Assembly: GCA_030247575.1 (NCBI GenBank)
Contig: JAOTRV010000007.1
Span: 62,001 to 126,000 of the forward strand
Direction: 5' to 3'
DNA: 64,000 nucleotides
Origin: Sulfuritalea sp.
Lineage (GTDB): Bacteria > Pseudomonadota > Gammaproteobacteria > Burkholderiales > Rhodocyclaceae
The notes beneath the pieces were generated by a model, which was given only the letters and a program-made list of their open reading frames with translations, searched no databases and was not told the DNA's origin. Numbering within the stretch: position 1 is the first letter of the stretch; every line of letters starts with the position of its first letter. Both the position numbers and the translations under genes were made by a program. This document shows positions 29,487 through 38,688 of the stretch, one piece after another.

Positions 29487-29571
29487 TGGTGCCGACGGCG
29501 AGACTCGAACTCGCACAGCTTTCGCCACTACCCCCTCAAGATAGCGTGTCTACCAATTTCACCACGTCGGC
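29487..29571 (-). tRNA. tRNA-Leu (anticodon GAG)
   Basis: 85 nt including an encoded CCA end. The acceptor stem GCCGACG pairs with CGTCGGC. The D-loop (AATTGGTAGAC), a class II variable arm, and the T-loop GTTCGAGTC are visible. The anticodon loop TTGAGGG between CTATC and GGTAG gives GAG. It lies between secG and nuoA on the same strand, a placement common in betaproteobacteria. Confidence 0.96.
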
Positions 29572-29669
29572 TTTGCGCTAGTGCGCGAGTGGCGCGAATT
29601 ATATAACAAGCCATTGACCCGTTCGTGCGCCGCAACAAAAAAATCTATCGACCGCGACTTCGCCGCGAA

Positions 29670-30020
29670 TTATTTCGGAATGTCCTTGGCCTTCGAGTCG
29701 GGAGCTGTCGGCGTCGGCACGGGAGCAGCAGGCGCCGTCTGCACCGGAGTCGAATCCATCACGCTGCCCGAAGCCTTGGGGCTCGACGTGGCGATATAGG
29801 AGAGTCCAAGACTGGTCAGGAAAAACACCGCCGCCAGAGCTGCCGTCACACGCGACAAAAAATTGGCGGAGCCGGTGGCGCCGAACAGGCTGCCCGATGC
29901 GCCACTGCCGAAGGCAGCGCCCATGTCGGCGCCCTTGCCGTGCTGGAGCAGCACGAAGCCGATAACGCTGAGACCGGCGATGATGTGCACGGTCAGAATC
30001 ACGGTATGCAATAAGTCCAT
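29670..30020 (-). CDS. secG: Preprotein translocase subunit SecG
   Basis: 116 aa, two hydrophobic helices (about 5-25 and 55-75) joined by the conserved glycine-rich loop GKGADMGAAFGSGASGSLFGATGSANFL, followed by a proline/alanine-rich tail. It assists SecYE in protein export. It lies 21 bp downstream of tpiA and upstream of tRNA-Leu. Confidence 0.95.
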   Translation of the reverse strand: MDLLHTVILTVHIIAGLSVIGFVLLQHGKGADMGAAFGSGASGSLFGATGSANFLSRVTAALAAVFFLTSLGLSYIATSSPKASGSVMDSTPVQTAPAAPVPTPTAPDSKAKDIPK

Positions 30021-30041
30021 GAGAACCTCTTTGAATTATGT

Positions 30042-30785
30042 TCAGGCAGCAGCACAAATGGCGAGAAAATCCGCCGCCACCAGTGAGGCGCCGCCAATGA
30101 GTCCGCCGTCGATGTCGGCCTGACCGAAAAGCTCGGCCGCATTGTTCGCCTTTACGCTGCCGCCATACAGAATGCGCAGTCCGGCCGCGACATCGGCGCT
30201 GTCGCGCGCAAAGCGGGCACGAATCAGGGCATGAACTTCCTGCGCCTGCTGCGGTGACGCGGTGCGTCCGGTACCGATCGCCCACACCGGCTCATAGGCC
30301 ACTACCGCTCGGGCAAACGCGGCAACGCCCGAAGTGGCGAGCACGGCCTCGATCTGGCGCGTCACCACCTCGCCGGTAATTCCCGCCTCGCGCTCGGCGA
30401 GCGATTCACCGACACACAGCACCGGCGTCAGACCGGCCTTCTGGGCAGCGGCAAACTTGGCTGCGACCACGGCATCCGTGTCGCCGAAGAAAGAGCGACG
30501 CTCGGAGTGACCTACCAGGACATAGCGGCATGCGAAATCGATCAGCATCGCCGCACTCACTTCGCCCGTCCAGGCGCCCTGAGCATGCTCGGAGACATCC
30601 TGCGCGCCCCAGGCCACGCGACTGCCCTCAAGTACCGTACGCGCTTGCGCGAGATAGGGATAGGGAACACACACGGCGACCTCGGCTTTGCCGCCGACGC
30701 CGTTCCGCACGGCATTCAGCAGCTCGAGATTGATGGCGAGGCTGCCATGCATTTTCCAGTTTCCGGCAACGAGTTTGGTACGCAT
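30042..30785 (-). CDS. tpiA: Triosephosphate isomerase
   Basis: 247 aa TIM barrel that interconverts dihydroxyacetone phosphate and glyceraldehyde-3-phosphate. Catalytic residues are intact: Lys in GNWKMHG (about 11), His in VGHSERRSFFGD (about 95) and Glu in AYEPVWAIGTGRTAS (about 165). It also has the phosphate-gripping loop and the C-terminal GGASL motif. Transcribed divergently from the fumarate reductase operon. Confidence 0.97.
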   Translation of the reverse strand: MRTKLVAGNWKMHGSLAINLELLNAVRNGVGGKAEVAVCVPYPYLAQARTVLEGSRVAWGAQDVSEHAQGAWTGEVSAAMLIDFACRYVLVGHSERRSFFGDTDAVVAAKFAAAQKAGLTPVLCVGESLAEREAGITGEVVTRQIEAVLATSGVAAFARAVVAYEPVWAIGTGRTASPQQAQEVHALIRARFARDSADVAAGLRILYGGSVKANNAAELFGQADIDGGLIGGASLVAADFLAICAAA

Positions 30786-30929
30786 GATGGCGCTAAAGCG
30801 TGTATACGAAGCCCGCCATTATAGCGGCAGCGCAGAGCGAATGCCAGACCGCCGACAGCGCCCGAAACGCAGATCGCACTCGACGGGGAGACACGCCGAC
30901 ATGCAGGTCTCCAGTCCGGCTCGCGCTGG

Positions 30930-30970
30930 TTGACACAAGTCAACAAGAAACCCCGCAAACAGTCGATACT
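30930..30970 (+). promoter_or_regulatory. FNR/ANR-type site and -10 element of the frd promoter
   Basis: TTGAC-acaa-GTCAA (30930-30943) is a perfect inverted repeat close to the FNR/ANR consensus. A -10-like GATACT lies at 30965-30970, which puts the dyad centre about 40-41 bp before the expected start near 30977. That is the position used by class II FNR-activated promoters. Activation of frdABCD when oxygen is low is inferred. Confidence 0.65.
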
Positions 30971-31008
30971 TGTTTCCCAAGACCAACAATAAGCCTCGGG
31001 GTGGCCCA

Positions 31009-32766
31009 ATGGAAACCATATCGACCGATGTTGTAATCATAGGTGCGGGAGGCGCCGGGCTGCGGGCAGCGATCGCACTCGCAGAGACCGACCCGAGAGT
31101 GCGTGTTGCGCTGATCTCCAAGGTCTATCCGATGCGCAGCCATACTTGCGCCGCGGAGGGCGGCGCAGCGGGCGTGATCAAGCCCGACGACAGCTTCGAC
31201 ATGCACTTCGACGACACCGTGGGCGGCGGCGACTGGCTCTCCGATCAGGATTGCGTCGAATACTTCATCCACGAGGCGCCCAAGGAACTCCTGCAACTGG
31301 AACATTGGGGCTGCCCCTGGAACCGCGAGGCGGACGGCTCGGTGGCGGTGCGGCCCTTCGGCGGCATGAAGAAGAAGCGCACCTGGTTCGCTGCGGACAA
31401 GTCGGGCTTTCATATCCTGCACACGCTGTTCCAGACCTCGCTGCAGTTTCCGACCATCGCGCGCTACGACGAGTACTACGCGCTCGATCTGCTGGTCGAT
31501 GAGGGCCGTTGCCAGGGCGTGACCGCGCTGGAAATGCGCAGCGGAGAGCTGCGCCAGTTCCACGCCAAGGCGGTGATCATCGCCGGCGGCGGCGCCGGCC
31601 GCATGTTCCCCTTCTCCACCAACGGCGCAATCAAGACCGGCGACGGCATGGCCATGGCCTACCGCGCGGGCGCGCCGCTGAAGGACATGGAGTTCGTCCA
31701 GTACCACCCGACCGGCCTGCCCAACACCGGCAGCCTGCTGACGGAAGCCTGCCGCGGCGAAGGCGGCATCCTGGTGAACAAGAACGGCCGCCGCTATCTG
31801 GCCGACTACGGCATGGGCCCGGAAACACCGGTCGGCCAGCCGCAACTGAAGACCATGGAACTGGGGCCGCGCGACCGCGTCAGCCAAGCCTACTGGCACG
31901 AACTGCAGAAGGGCAATACCGTCACCACCCAGTGGGGCGAATGCGTGCTGCTCGACATGCGCCACCTCGGCGAAAAGAAGATCAACGAGCGCCTGCCGCT
32001 GGTGCGTGAACTGGCCGACGCCTATCTCGGCGTCGATATCGTCAAGGAGGCGGTGCCGATTCGTCCCGTGGTGCACTACATGATGGGCGGCATTTCCACC
32101 AACACGGCTGCCGCAACGCCCCTGCCCGGCCTCTTCGCCGCCGGGGAATGCGCCTGCGTCAGCCTCAATGGCGCCAACCGGCTGGGCTCGAACTCGCTGG
32201 TCGAGCTGCTGGTCTTCGGCCGCCGCGCCGCCCTCTCGGCCATCGAGCACGTGCAGGGCCTGCCGGCGCCGAATGCCGCAGCGCTGAAAGTCGGCGCTGA
32301 CGCCACGGCAAAACGCATCGGCGAACTGTTCTCACGCAGCGACGGCACCGAATCGATGTCGGGTCTGCGCAAGGAGATGCAGGAAACGATGGAAAAGAAC
32401 GTCGGCATCTACCGTACCGAGGAAGGCCTGCAGGAGGGCGTGAACAAGATTCACGAGCTGCGTCAGCGCTACCGCCGCGTGAAGCTGACCGACAAGAGCA
32501 GCGTCTTCAACACCGACCTGTTCCAGGCACTCGAACTCGGCTCCATGCTCGACTGCGCCGAAGCCGTGACGGTCGGCGCCCTGGCGCGCAAGGAATCGCG
32601 CGGCGCGCACCAGCGCCTCGATTACGTCGAGCGCGACGACAAGAATTTCCTGCGCCACACGATGGTCTACCACCAAGGGCTGGATGTTCCCCGCGTCGAT
32701 TACCTCGACGTGGTCATCACCAAATCGCCACCCGGCGTGCGCGATTACTCGGGAGACCACAAATGA
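31009..32766 (+). CDS. frdA: Fumarate reductase flavoprotein subunit
   Basis: 585 aa, of the E. coli FrdA type rather than SdhA. FAD-binding GAGGAGLRAAIAL (about 12-24); His45 in MRSHTCAAEGG is the expected covalent FAD attachment; substrate-site residues lie in FVQYHPTGLP, RGEGGILVNKNGRRYL and HYMMGGI; the C-terminal capping region is complete. It reduces fumarate to succinate with quinol electrons in anaerobic respiration, or runs in reverse. Start at METISTDVVII (31009). The reading frame continues upstream, but through the promoter. Confidence 0.93.
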   Translation: METISTDVVIIGAGGAGLRAAIALAETDPRVRVALISKVYPMRSHTCAAEGGAAGVIKPDDSFDMHFDDTVGGGDWLSDQDCVEYFIHEAPKELLQLEHWGCPWNREADGSVAVRPFGGMKKKRTWFAADKSGFHILHTLFQTSLQFPTIARYDEYYALDLLVDEGRCQGVTALEMRSGELRQFHAKAVIIAGGGAGRMFPFSTNGAIKTGDGMAMAYRAGAPLKDMEFVQYHPTGLPNTGSLLTEACRGEGGILVNKNGRRYLADYGMGPETPVGQPQLKTMELGPRDRVSQAYWHELQKGNTVTTQWGECVLLDMRHLGEKKINERLPLVRELADAYLGVDIVKEAVPIRPVVHYMMGGISTNTAAATPLPGLFAAGECACVSLNGANRLGSNSLVELLVFGRRAALSAIEHVQGLPAPNAAALKVGADATAKRIGELFSRSDGTESMSGLRKEMQETMEKNVGIYRTEEGLQEGVNKIHELRQRYRRVKLTDKSSVFNTDLFQALELGSMLDCAEAVTVGALARKESRGAHQRLDYVERDDKNFLRHTMVYHQGLDVPRVDYLDVVITKSPPGVRDYSGDHK

Positions 32767-33548
32767 AGGAACGTACCATCCAGCTGGAAGTCCTGCGCTA
32801 CAACCCGGACACCGACACCGAGGCCCGCTTCCAGCGCTACGAAGTGGTCTGCCAGGAAGAGTGGGTGGTGCTCGACGCCCTCAACAAGATCAAGGCCGAC
32901 ATCGATCCCACGCTCAACTACCGCTGGTCATGCCACATGGCGGTCTGCGGCAGTTGCGGCATGATGATCAATGGCGAACCGAAGCTGTCCTGCCATGCCT
33001 TCCTGCGCGACTACGAAGGCGTGATCCGGGTCGAGCCCCTGGCGCATTTCCCGGTCGAGCGCGACCTGGTGACGGCGCCCGACGATTTCATGGAAAAGCT
33101 AAAGCGCGTCAAGCCCTACGTGATTCCGAAAGAGAAGAAGCCGATCAGCGAGGGCGAATACAAACAGACGCCGGCGCAACTGATGAAATTCCGCCAGTAT
33201 TCGATGTGCATCAACTGCATGCTGTGCTATGCCGCCTGTCCGGAATACGGGCTGGATCCGGAGTTCGTCGGCCCGGCGGCGCTGACTCTGGCGCATCGCT
33301 ACAACCAGGACTCGCGCGACGGCGGCCGGTTGGCCCGCCAGGAAGTCGTTGCCACGCATGAAGGGGTGTGGACCTGCACCTTCGTCGGCGCCTGTTCCGA
33401 GGTCTGCCCGGCCCACGTCGATCCGGCCAGTGCCCTGCAGCAGATGAAGATCACCAGCTCGATCGACTGGATCGTCGAACACCTGATTCCGGGAGGGAAA
33501 TCCGCAAGGGATACCGTCTCCCGCGAGGACGCAGGAGACATATCATGA
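32763..33548 (+). CDS. frdB: Fumarate reductase iron-sulfur subunit
   Basis: 261 aa. Three Fe-S sites are visible: 2Fe-2S (CHMAVCGSCG about 58-67, with the fourth Cys in KLSC about 78), 4Fe-4S (CINCMLCYAACP about 149-160) and 3Fe-4S (CTFVGACSEVCPAHVDP about 205-221). It passes electrons from the membrane quinol site to FrdA. The start overlaps the frdA stop (ATGA) and the end overlaps frdC the same way. Confidence 0.95.
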   Translation: MKERTIQLEVLRYNPDTDTEARFQRYEVVCQEEWVVLDALNKIKADIDPTLNYRWSCHMAVCGSCGMMINGEPKLSCHAFLRDYEGVIRVEPLAHFPVERDLVTAPDDFMEKLKRVKPYVIPKEKKPISEGEYKQTPAQLMKFRQYSMCINCMLCYAACPEYGLDPEFVGPAALTLAHRYNQDSRDGGRLARQEVVATHEGVWTCTFVGACSEVCPAHVDPASALQQMKITSSIDWIVEHLIPGGKSARDTVSREDAGDIS

Positions 33549-33937
33549 GCCGCAAACCCCTGGTGCGCGAATGTCCGCCGACCACCTGGTATTTCAGGCA
33601 GCCTCGCTATTTGCGCTACATGTCGCGCGAGATCACCAGCGTTTTCGTCGGCGCCTACTGCGTGCTGCTGGTGGTCGGCCTGCAACGCCTCGCCGCCGGC
33701 CCGGCAGCATGGGAAGCCTTCCTGCTGGGACTGCGCAGCGCGGACTCGATCGTGTTTCATCTGCTGGCCCTGGCGGCCACGTTCTATCACGCCGCCACCT
33801 GGTTCAATGCCACGCAAAAGGCCATGCCGATACAGGTCGGCGAGGACTTCGTGCCCGGCAACATCATCTCGGGCGCGCACTATGTGGCATGGGCGGTACT
33901 GTCCGTAGTCGTGCTATTTCTTGCGGGAGTGTTCTGA
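33545..33937 (+). CDS. frdC: Fumarate reductase membrane anchor subunit C
   Basis: 130 aa with three membrane helices. It follows the enterobacterial FrdC pattern: TWYFRQPRYLRYMSREITSVFVGAY at the N terminus and HAATWFNATQKAMPI near residue 80 (compare the HTKTWFELAPKA stretch of E. coli). With FrdD it forms the quinol-oxidising, haem-free anchor. ATGA overlap with frdB. Confidence 0.88.
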   Translation: MSRKPLVRECPPTTWYFRQPRYLRYMSREITSVFVGAYCVLLVVGLQRLAAGPAAWEAFLLGLRSADSIVFHLLALAATFYHAATWFNATQKAMPIQVGEDFVPGNIISGAHYVAWAVLSVVVLFLAGVF

Positions 33938-33938
33938 C

Positions 33939-34280
33939 ATGGCCAAATCGCACAAACCCGTCGTCTGGTTTCCCTTCGCCGCCGGCGGCACGGTCATCGC
34001 CTTCTTCCTTCCGGTGATCGTCGTCCTCACCTTCATGGCGGCGCTCGGCCATGTCCCGGCCGGACTCGGCTACGAGCGGATGCATGCCTTCGCCGGCAGC
34101 GGTCTCGGCAAGCTGATCATCTTCGGCGTGGTGGCGCTGTCGCTGTGGAGTTCGGCTCACCGGCTGCGCTGCACCTGTTACGATTTCGGCCTGCGCGCGG
34201 ATACGCTGGTCGCGACGGTCCTGTATATTGGCGCAATAGCGGGCAGTATCTTGTCTGCGGTATACCTGATGAAAATCTAG
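33939..34280 (+). CDS. frdD: Fumarate reductase membrane anchor subunit D
   Basis: 113 aa, three membrane helices (about 13-37, 55-72, 88-110), containing WFPFAAGGTVIAFFLPVIVV and the HRLRCTCYDFGLR loop typical of FrdD. Start at 33939, one base after the frdC stop, with GGGAG upstream. Last structural subunit of the operon. Confidence 0.85.
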   Translation: MAKSHKPVVWFPFAAGGTVIAFFLPVIVVLTFMAALGHVPAGLGYERMHAFAGSGLGKLIIFGVVALSLWSSAHRLRCTCYDFGLRADTLVATVLYIGAIAGSILSAVYLMKI

Positions 34281-34341
34281 GCTGCTGAAAGTCCAATCGG
34301 CGTCAGACCGAAGCGATTCACCCAAGGGAGCAAACAACAGA

Positions 34342-35112
34342 ATGGCACCACCCCCACTGGCCTTGCGCGAGGCGGTACGCGTAGAGCGTTTCGGCGACGT
34401 CTGGAGCAATGACCTGAACGATGTCTTCGCCGACGTCGCCCCCTATTACGACCGCGCCAACAACATTGCCGCACTGGGGCAGTTCGGCAACTTTCTGCGG
34501 CGCTTCATGCAGCTTGTCGATTTGCAGCCGCAGCAGAAAGTGCTTGACGTCTGCGCCGGCACCAACGCCATCGGCATCGCCCTGCTCAAGCGCGAGCCGA
34601 CGCTCGATGTGCATGCCATGGACCGCAGCGTCGCCATGCAGACCGTCGGCCAGCAGCGCGCCGCGGCCCTGGGCCTGCAGATCAAGAGCACCATCGGCGA
34701 CGTGCACACGCTGCCCTTCCCCGACAATCACTTCGACGTCGTCACGCTGCAGTTCGCCTCGCGCCACCTGCGCGTACGCGAGGTGTTCACAGAGATCCTG
34801 CGCGTGCTGAAGCCCGGCGGCCACTTCCATCACTCCGACATGCTGCGTCCGCGCAACCCGATCGTGAAGAACCTCTACTACACCTACCTGCGCGGCTGCC
34901 TCGGCATCACCGGCCTGATCGTCGGCAGCGGCCCGGCGGCAGCCAGGGCCAAGCAGTATTTCCTCGATGCGCTGGAACTGTTCTACACCGCCGAGGAATT
35001 GTCGATCCTGCTGCGCGAACTGGGCTATGTCGAGGTGAAAGTGGATACCGTGTTCCACGGCATGTTGGGCTTCCACCGCGCGGTAAAGCCGCCCGCCGCC
35101 CTGAAGGCCTAA
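34342..35112 (+). CDS. UbiE/COQ5-like class I methyltransferase, possibly acting on a quinone
   Basis: 256 aa. The SAM site is VLDVCAGTNAIGIALL (about 65-80; canonical GGTGD is replaced by AGTNA), with IGDVHTLPFPDNHFDVV (about 115) and EILRVLKPGGHFHHSD (about 152). The N terminus VAPYYDRANNIAALGQFGNFLRR resembles the quinone-binding lead-in of UbiE. It lies 61 bp after frdD on the same strand. Fumarate reductases of this type usually need a low-potential quinone, so a role in making or altering that quinone is plausible. It does not look like RquA to me. Substrate is inference. Confidence 0.6.
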   Translation: MAPPPLALREAVRVERFGDVWSNDLNDVFADVAPYYDRANNIAALGQFGNFLRRFMQLVDLQPQQKVLDVCAGTNAIGIALLKREPTLDVHAMDRSVAMQTVGQQRAAALGLQIKSTIGDVHTLPFPDNHFDVVTLQFASRHLRVREVFTEILRVLKPGGHFHHSDMLRPRNPIVKNLYYTYLRGCLGITGLIVGSGPAAARAKQYFLDALELFYTAEELSILLRELGYVEVKVDTVFHGMLGFHRAVKPPAALKA

Positions 35113-35119
35113 GCCCGGG

Positions 35120-35788
35120 ATGCAGCGAGCGCGGTCCCTCGCCAGACTCAACGGCCGGATACTCGACATCTACAGCCGGCGCACCACCGCTGCGTTGCGC
35201 GCGGCCCTGCCCCTGCGTCTCGCCCTGCCGCACCTGGAACCGGTGCTGCTGCTGAACGTCGCCAAGGAAGTGCGCAAGGACACGCTGGTAATCCTTCGCG
35301 CCCACGAACTCGCCGCGGACGAGTCGGCCGCCTGGAACGACATCCTGCCGCAGTTGCTGCATGCGACCAAGGAAATCGATCGCATGTTTCTCGCTCGCGT
35401 CGGCAGCTTTCCGGTGGAAATCGTGATCCGCTACGAGGAAATCGCTCCGATCCGCACCCGGCGCATGAAGCTGCTCTACGACGCGGCGCAGAAAATACTT
35501 GCGGCGCGCAAGGGCAATGTGCGCTTGCGCGGCGCGATGCACGCGAGCTTCTCGCACGACGAATTCACGCGGCTGCTGGACGCACTGTTCAGGCTGTATG
35601 CCGAAGAAACCCGGTCCCTGAGTCGATCGGTGCGCCTGCCGCGACTGCTGGTTCCCCTGCGCGAACTCATCGGGCAGGAATTGCTCAACGTCATGATCCG
35701 CGTGGCGCGACCGCTGGCCGCCGAAATCGCCGCCACGGCCTTTCGTCCCGCAGTACCGGTATCGCCTGACGTGCGACCGGTCAGGTAA
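35120..35788 (+). CDS. Unknown helical protein downstream of the frd/methyltransferase genes
   Basis: 222 aa, 7 bp after the methyltransferase gene, so probably cotranscribed. No signal peptide and no motif I recognise. It is rich in Arg, Leu and Ala and predicted mostly helical, with a short beta-like stretch RVGSFPVEIVIRYEEIAPIRTRRMKLLYDAAQKIL (about 93-127). Start ATG preceded by CCGGG. Function unknown; its position suggests a link to anaerobic quinone or fumarate metabolism, but nothing in the sequence proves it. Confidence 0.6.
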   Translation: MQRARSLARLNGRILDIYSRRTTAALRAALPLRLALPHLEPVLLLNVAKEVRKDTLVILRAHELAADESAAWNDILPQLLHATKEIDRMFLARVGSFPVEIVIRYEEIAPIRTRRMKLLYDAAQKILAARKGNVRLRGAMHASFSHDEFTRLLDALFRLYAEETRSLSRSVRLPRLLVPLRELIGQELLNVMIRVARPLAAEIAATAFRPAVPVSPDVRPVR

Positions 35789-35840
35789 GGCGACGGCCAG
35801 GAGAGTCCCGCCCGGCTTCCGGCCAGGCCACCCGCCGCAG

Positions 35841-35868
35841 CCGCCGTATCGCCAGCGTCTACTCTTGC
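35841..35868 (-). repeat. Dispersed ~28-bp repeat, intergenic copy near pstB
   Basis: Located between the convergent unknown gene and pstB. It differs from the nuoG copy at only two of 28 positions (GATACGGCGG against GGTACGGCGA at one end). Confidence 0.75.
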
Positions 35869-35893
35869 GAATGGCCTGCCGTCCGCGATCGAA

Positions 35894-36697
35894 TCAGCCG
35901 AAGCGTCCGGTGATGTAGTCCTCGGTGGCCTTCTTTTGCGGCTTGATGAAGATCTGGTCGGTGACGCCGAACTCGACCATTTCGCCGAGATACATGTAGG
36001 CGGTGAAATCCGAGATGCGCGCCGCCTGCTGCATGTTGTGGGTGACGATGAGGATGGTGACCTTTTCCTTCAGCTCGATGATCAGTTCCTCGATGCTGGC
36101 GGTGGCGATCGGATCGAGGGCCGAGGTGGGTTCGTCGAACAGGATGATCTCGGGATCGGAAGCCAGGGCACGGGCGATGCACAGGCGCTGCTGCTGGCCT
36201 CCGGAGAGGTTGGCGCCGAGTTCGTCGAGGCGGTTGCTGACCTCGTTCCACAGCGCGGCGCCCTTCAGGGCCGCCTCGACACGGTCGGCAAGTTCGCTGC
36301 GGTTGCGCATGCCGCGCACGCGCAGGGAATAGGCCACATTCTCGAAAATCGATTTGGGGAACGGATTCGGCTTCTGGAACACCATGCTGATGCGCATCCG
36401 CACTTCGATCGGATCGACATCGGGCGACAGCAGGTTGGTGTTGTCCGGATACAGCACGATGCCGCCACCGGCGTAGCGGTTGCCCGGATACAGGTCGTGC
36501 ATGCGGTTGAAGCAGCGCAGCAGCGTCGACTTGCCGCAGCCCGAGGGCCCGATCAGCGACGTGACCATGTGATCGTGGATCGGCATGGAAACCCGTTTCA
36601 GCGCATGGAAGGCGCCATAATAGAAATCGAGTTCGCGTACATCGGCCTTGAGCACGGCGCCTTCGACGCCGGCCTCCACTCCGGTTTGTAGTTTCAT
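35894..36697 (-). CDS. pstB: Phosphate ABC transporter ATP-binding protein
   Basis: 267 aa. Walker [10 protein letters not shown] (about 50-58), signature [15 protein letters not shown] (about 167-181), Walker [14 protein letters not shown] (about 187-199), and the H-loop VTHNM. It drives phosphate import by the PstCA channel. Start at [10 protein letters not shown] (36697), 5 bp after pstA. No phoU follows; the next gene is convergent. Confidence 0.96.
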   Translation of the reverse strand: MKLQTGVEAGVEGAVLKADVRELDFYYGAFHALKRVSMPIHDHMVTSLIGPSGCGKSTLLRCFNRMHDLYPGNRYAGGGIVLYPDNTNLLSPDVDPIEVRMRISMVFQKPNPFPKSIFENVAYSLRVRGMRNRSELADRVEAALKGAALWNEVSNRLDELGANLSGGQQQRLCIARALASDPEIILFDEPTSALDPIATASIEELIIELKEKVTILIVTHNMQQAARISDFTAYMYLGEMVEFGVTDQIFIKPQKKATEDYITGRFG

Positions 36698-36702
36698 GCT
36701 GT

Positions 36703-37629
36703 TCACCACTTGATGTTTTTGCGCAGGCGATAGCGCACGTAGATGGCCAGGCCATTCATGGCCAGGGTCATGAAAACCAGAACGAAGCCCGCCGCCGCCG
36801 CATTGACGGTAAAGGCCGCTTCCGGCCGCGAGGTCCAGTTGAACATCTGGATCGGCATCACGGTGAAGGGTGCGAAGATCCAATCGAATAGCCCTGCCGG
36901 CGGATCGCCGGCGAAGGGGGCAGTGGGCAGAAAGGCTATGAAGGTCAAGGCGCCGATGGTGATGATGGGCGCCGTTTCACCGATCGCACGGGCCATGCCG
37001 ATGATCACGCCAGTCAGGATGCCGGCGCTCGAATACGGCAGGATGTGGTCGCTGACCGTCTGCCAGGTCGTCGCGCCGCAGGCATAGGAGCCTTCGTGGA
37101 TCGATTGCGGAATGGCGCGGATCGACTCGCGCGTGGCGACGATGATCACCGGCAGGATCAACAGCGCCAGCGTCAGGCCGGCGGAGAGGATGCTCTGGCC
37201 GAAGCCGAAGTAATAGACGAACAGGCCGAGCGCCAGCAGACCATAGACGATGGACGGGATGCCGGCCAGATTGCTGATGTTGATCTCGATGATGTCGGTG
37301 ATCCAGTTCTTCGGCGCATATTCTTCGAGGTAGACGCCGGCGGCGACGCCCAGCGGCACCGCCGCCAGCGCGGTCAGCAGCATCACCAGCACGGTGCCGA
37401 CCCAGGCCGAAAGGATGCCGGCATGCTCGGCCCGGCGCGAGGGGAAGGAGGTGAAGAAATCCACGCTCAGTCGCGGTACGCCCTGGATCGCCATGTCGAC
37501 GAAGAGCACGGTGAAGGTCAGCACGCCGACCATCAGCGACAGGATGCCGAGCAGGGAAAAGAACAGGTCCCAGCGCTTGGCCCGCGTGATGATGGCGCGG
37601 ATGGCGGCGAGGTCGGCAGCTTTCATCAT
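36703..37629 (-). CDS. pstA: Phosphate ABC transporter permease PstA
   Basis: 308 aa, six membrane helices, with the binding-protein-dependent transport loop [43 protein letters not shown] (about 181-223). It pairs with PstC in the inner membrane. One base separates it from pstC; a second ATG lies one codon into the gene. Confidence 0.95.
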   Translation of the reverse strand: MMKAADLAAIRAIITRAKRWDLFFSLLGILSLMVGVLTFTVLFVDMAIQGVPRLSVDFFTSFPSRRAEHAGILSAWVGTVLVMLLTALAAVPLGVAAGVYLEEYAPKNWITDIIEINISNLAGIPSIVYGLLALGLFVYYFGFGQSILSAGLTLALLILPVIIVATRESIRAIPQSIHEGSYACGATTWQTVSDHILPYSSAGILTGVIIGMARAIGETAPIITIGALTFIAFLPTAPFAGDPPAGLFDWIFAPFTVMPIQMFNWTSRPEAAFTVNAAAAGFVLVFMTLAMNGLAIYVRYRLRKNIKW

Positions 37630-37630
37630 T

Positions 37631-38584
37631 TCAATAAACCTCGCGGTAACGCTTGCGCAGCCAGTAGCCGAGCAGGTTGAAGGCCAGCGTCATCAGCAGC
37701 AGCGTCAGGCCGGCGGCGAAGATGGTCTGGTAGCCGATCGAGCCGTGCGGTAGGTCGCCCAGCGCCACCTGCACGATGTAGGAGGTGATGGTGGCGCCCG
37801 GCTCGGTGGGATTGAAGGTCAGGTTGGGCTGCATGCCGGCCGCCACGGCGAGGATCATGGTCTCGCCGACGGCGCGCGAGATGCCCAAAATGTAGGCCGA
37901 GGCGATGCCCGAGGTCGCCGCCGGCGTCACCACCCACAAAGCGGTTTGCAGTCGCGTCGCGCCCATGGCGTAGGAGCCCTCGCGCAATGCCATCGGTACC
38001 GCACGCATCGCGTCCTCGGAGAGCGAAGCGACATAGGGAATGATCATGATGCCCATTACCAGGCCGGCCGAAAGCAGGTTGAATCCGGGCAGATCGGGAT
38101 AGATTCTCTGCAGGATGGGCGTCAGGAAAGTCAGGGCGAAGTAGCCATAGACGATGGTCGGCACGCCGCCCAGCAATTCGAGGAAGGGCTTGGCGATTTC
38201 GCGCACCTTGAAACCGGCGAACTCCGACAGGTAGAGGGCGATGATAGTGCCCAGCGGGATGGCCACCAGCAGCGCCACGGCAGAACTGGTCAGGGTGCCC
38301 GAGAGCAGCACCATGATGCCGTAGTGCGCGTCGTCGAACAGAGGCGTCCATTGCGTATCGAAGAGGAAATCGGACAGCGGCACGGTCTCGAAGAACACCC
38401 AGGATTCCTTGACCAGCACATAGACGATGGCCAGGGTGATGAAAACCGAAAACGCCGCCGCACTGAACAGCAAAGCCTCGATGATACGTTCCTTGACGTG
38501 ACGCGAGGCCTTCTTGCTCAGCCGGTCGCTCACGCCGTGGCCGACGGCCGCAGAAAGGGGGGGCGCAGACGTGCTTGCAGTCAT
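37631..38584 (-). CDS. pstC: Phosphate ABC transporter permease PstC
   Basis: 317 aa, six membrane helices after a 30-residue cytoplasmic N terminus. Permease loop: REGSYAMGATRLQTALWVVTPAATSGIASAYILGISRAVGETMI (about 202-245). Forms the phosphate channel with PstA. Separated from pstS by a hairpin-containing gap of 104 bp. Confidence 0.95.
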   Translation of the reverse strand: MTASTSAPPLSAAVGHGVSDRLSKKASRHVKERIIEALLFSAAAFSVFITLAIVYVLVKESWVFFETVPLSDFLFDTQWTPLFDDAHYGIMVLLSGTLTSSAVALLVAIPLGTIIALYLSEFAGFKVREIAKPFLELLGGVPTIVYGYFALTFLTPILQRIYPDLPGFNLLSAGLVMGIMIIPYVASLSEDAMRAVPMALREGSYAMGATRLQTALWVVTPAATSGIASAYILGISRAVGETMILAVAAGMQPNLTFNPTEPGATITSYIVQVALGDLPHGSIGYQTIFAAGLTLLLMTLAFNLLGYWLRKRYREVY

Positions 38585-38637
38585 TGCGGGGTTCCGGAAA
38601 CGTTCAATGCAGCTCTGGATCGATGGAAGGGTTACAC

Positions 38638-38680
38638 GCCGGAAAGGCGGCCGTCGCGCTAACGGCGACCGCCCTCCGGC
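38638..38680 (-). promoter_or_regulatory. Stem-loop between pstS and pstC
   Basis: An outer GCCGGA/TCCGGC stem encloses a GGCGG/CCGCC stem and further GC-rich pairing. It has no U-run. A structure at this position can let transcription run on at reduced level, so that the binding protein is made in excess over the membrane parts, as is usual in pst operons. Role inferred. Confidence 0.5.
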
Positions 38681-38688
38681 AGGAAACT

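Noticed and set aside
34342..35112. RquA (rhodoquinone synthesis) as identity of the methyltransferase after frdD
   Set aside because: The N-terminal region does not resemble what I recall of RquA and looks like UbiE; only a UbiE-like call is supportable.
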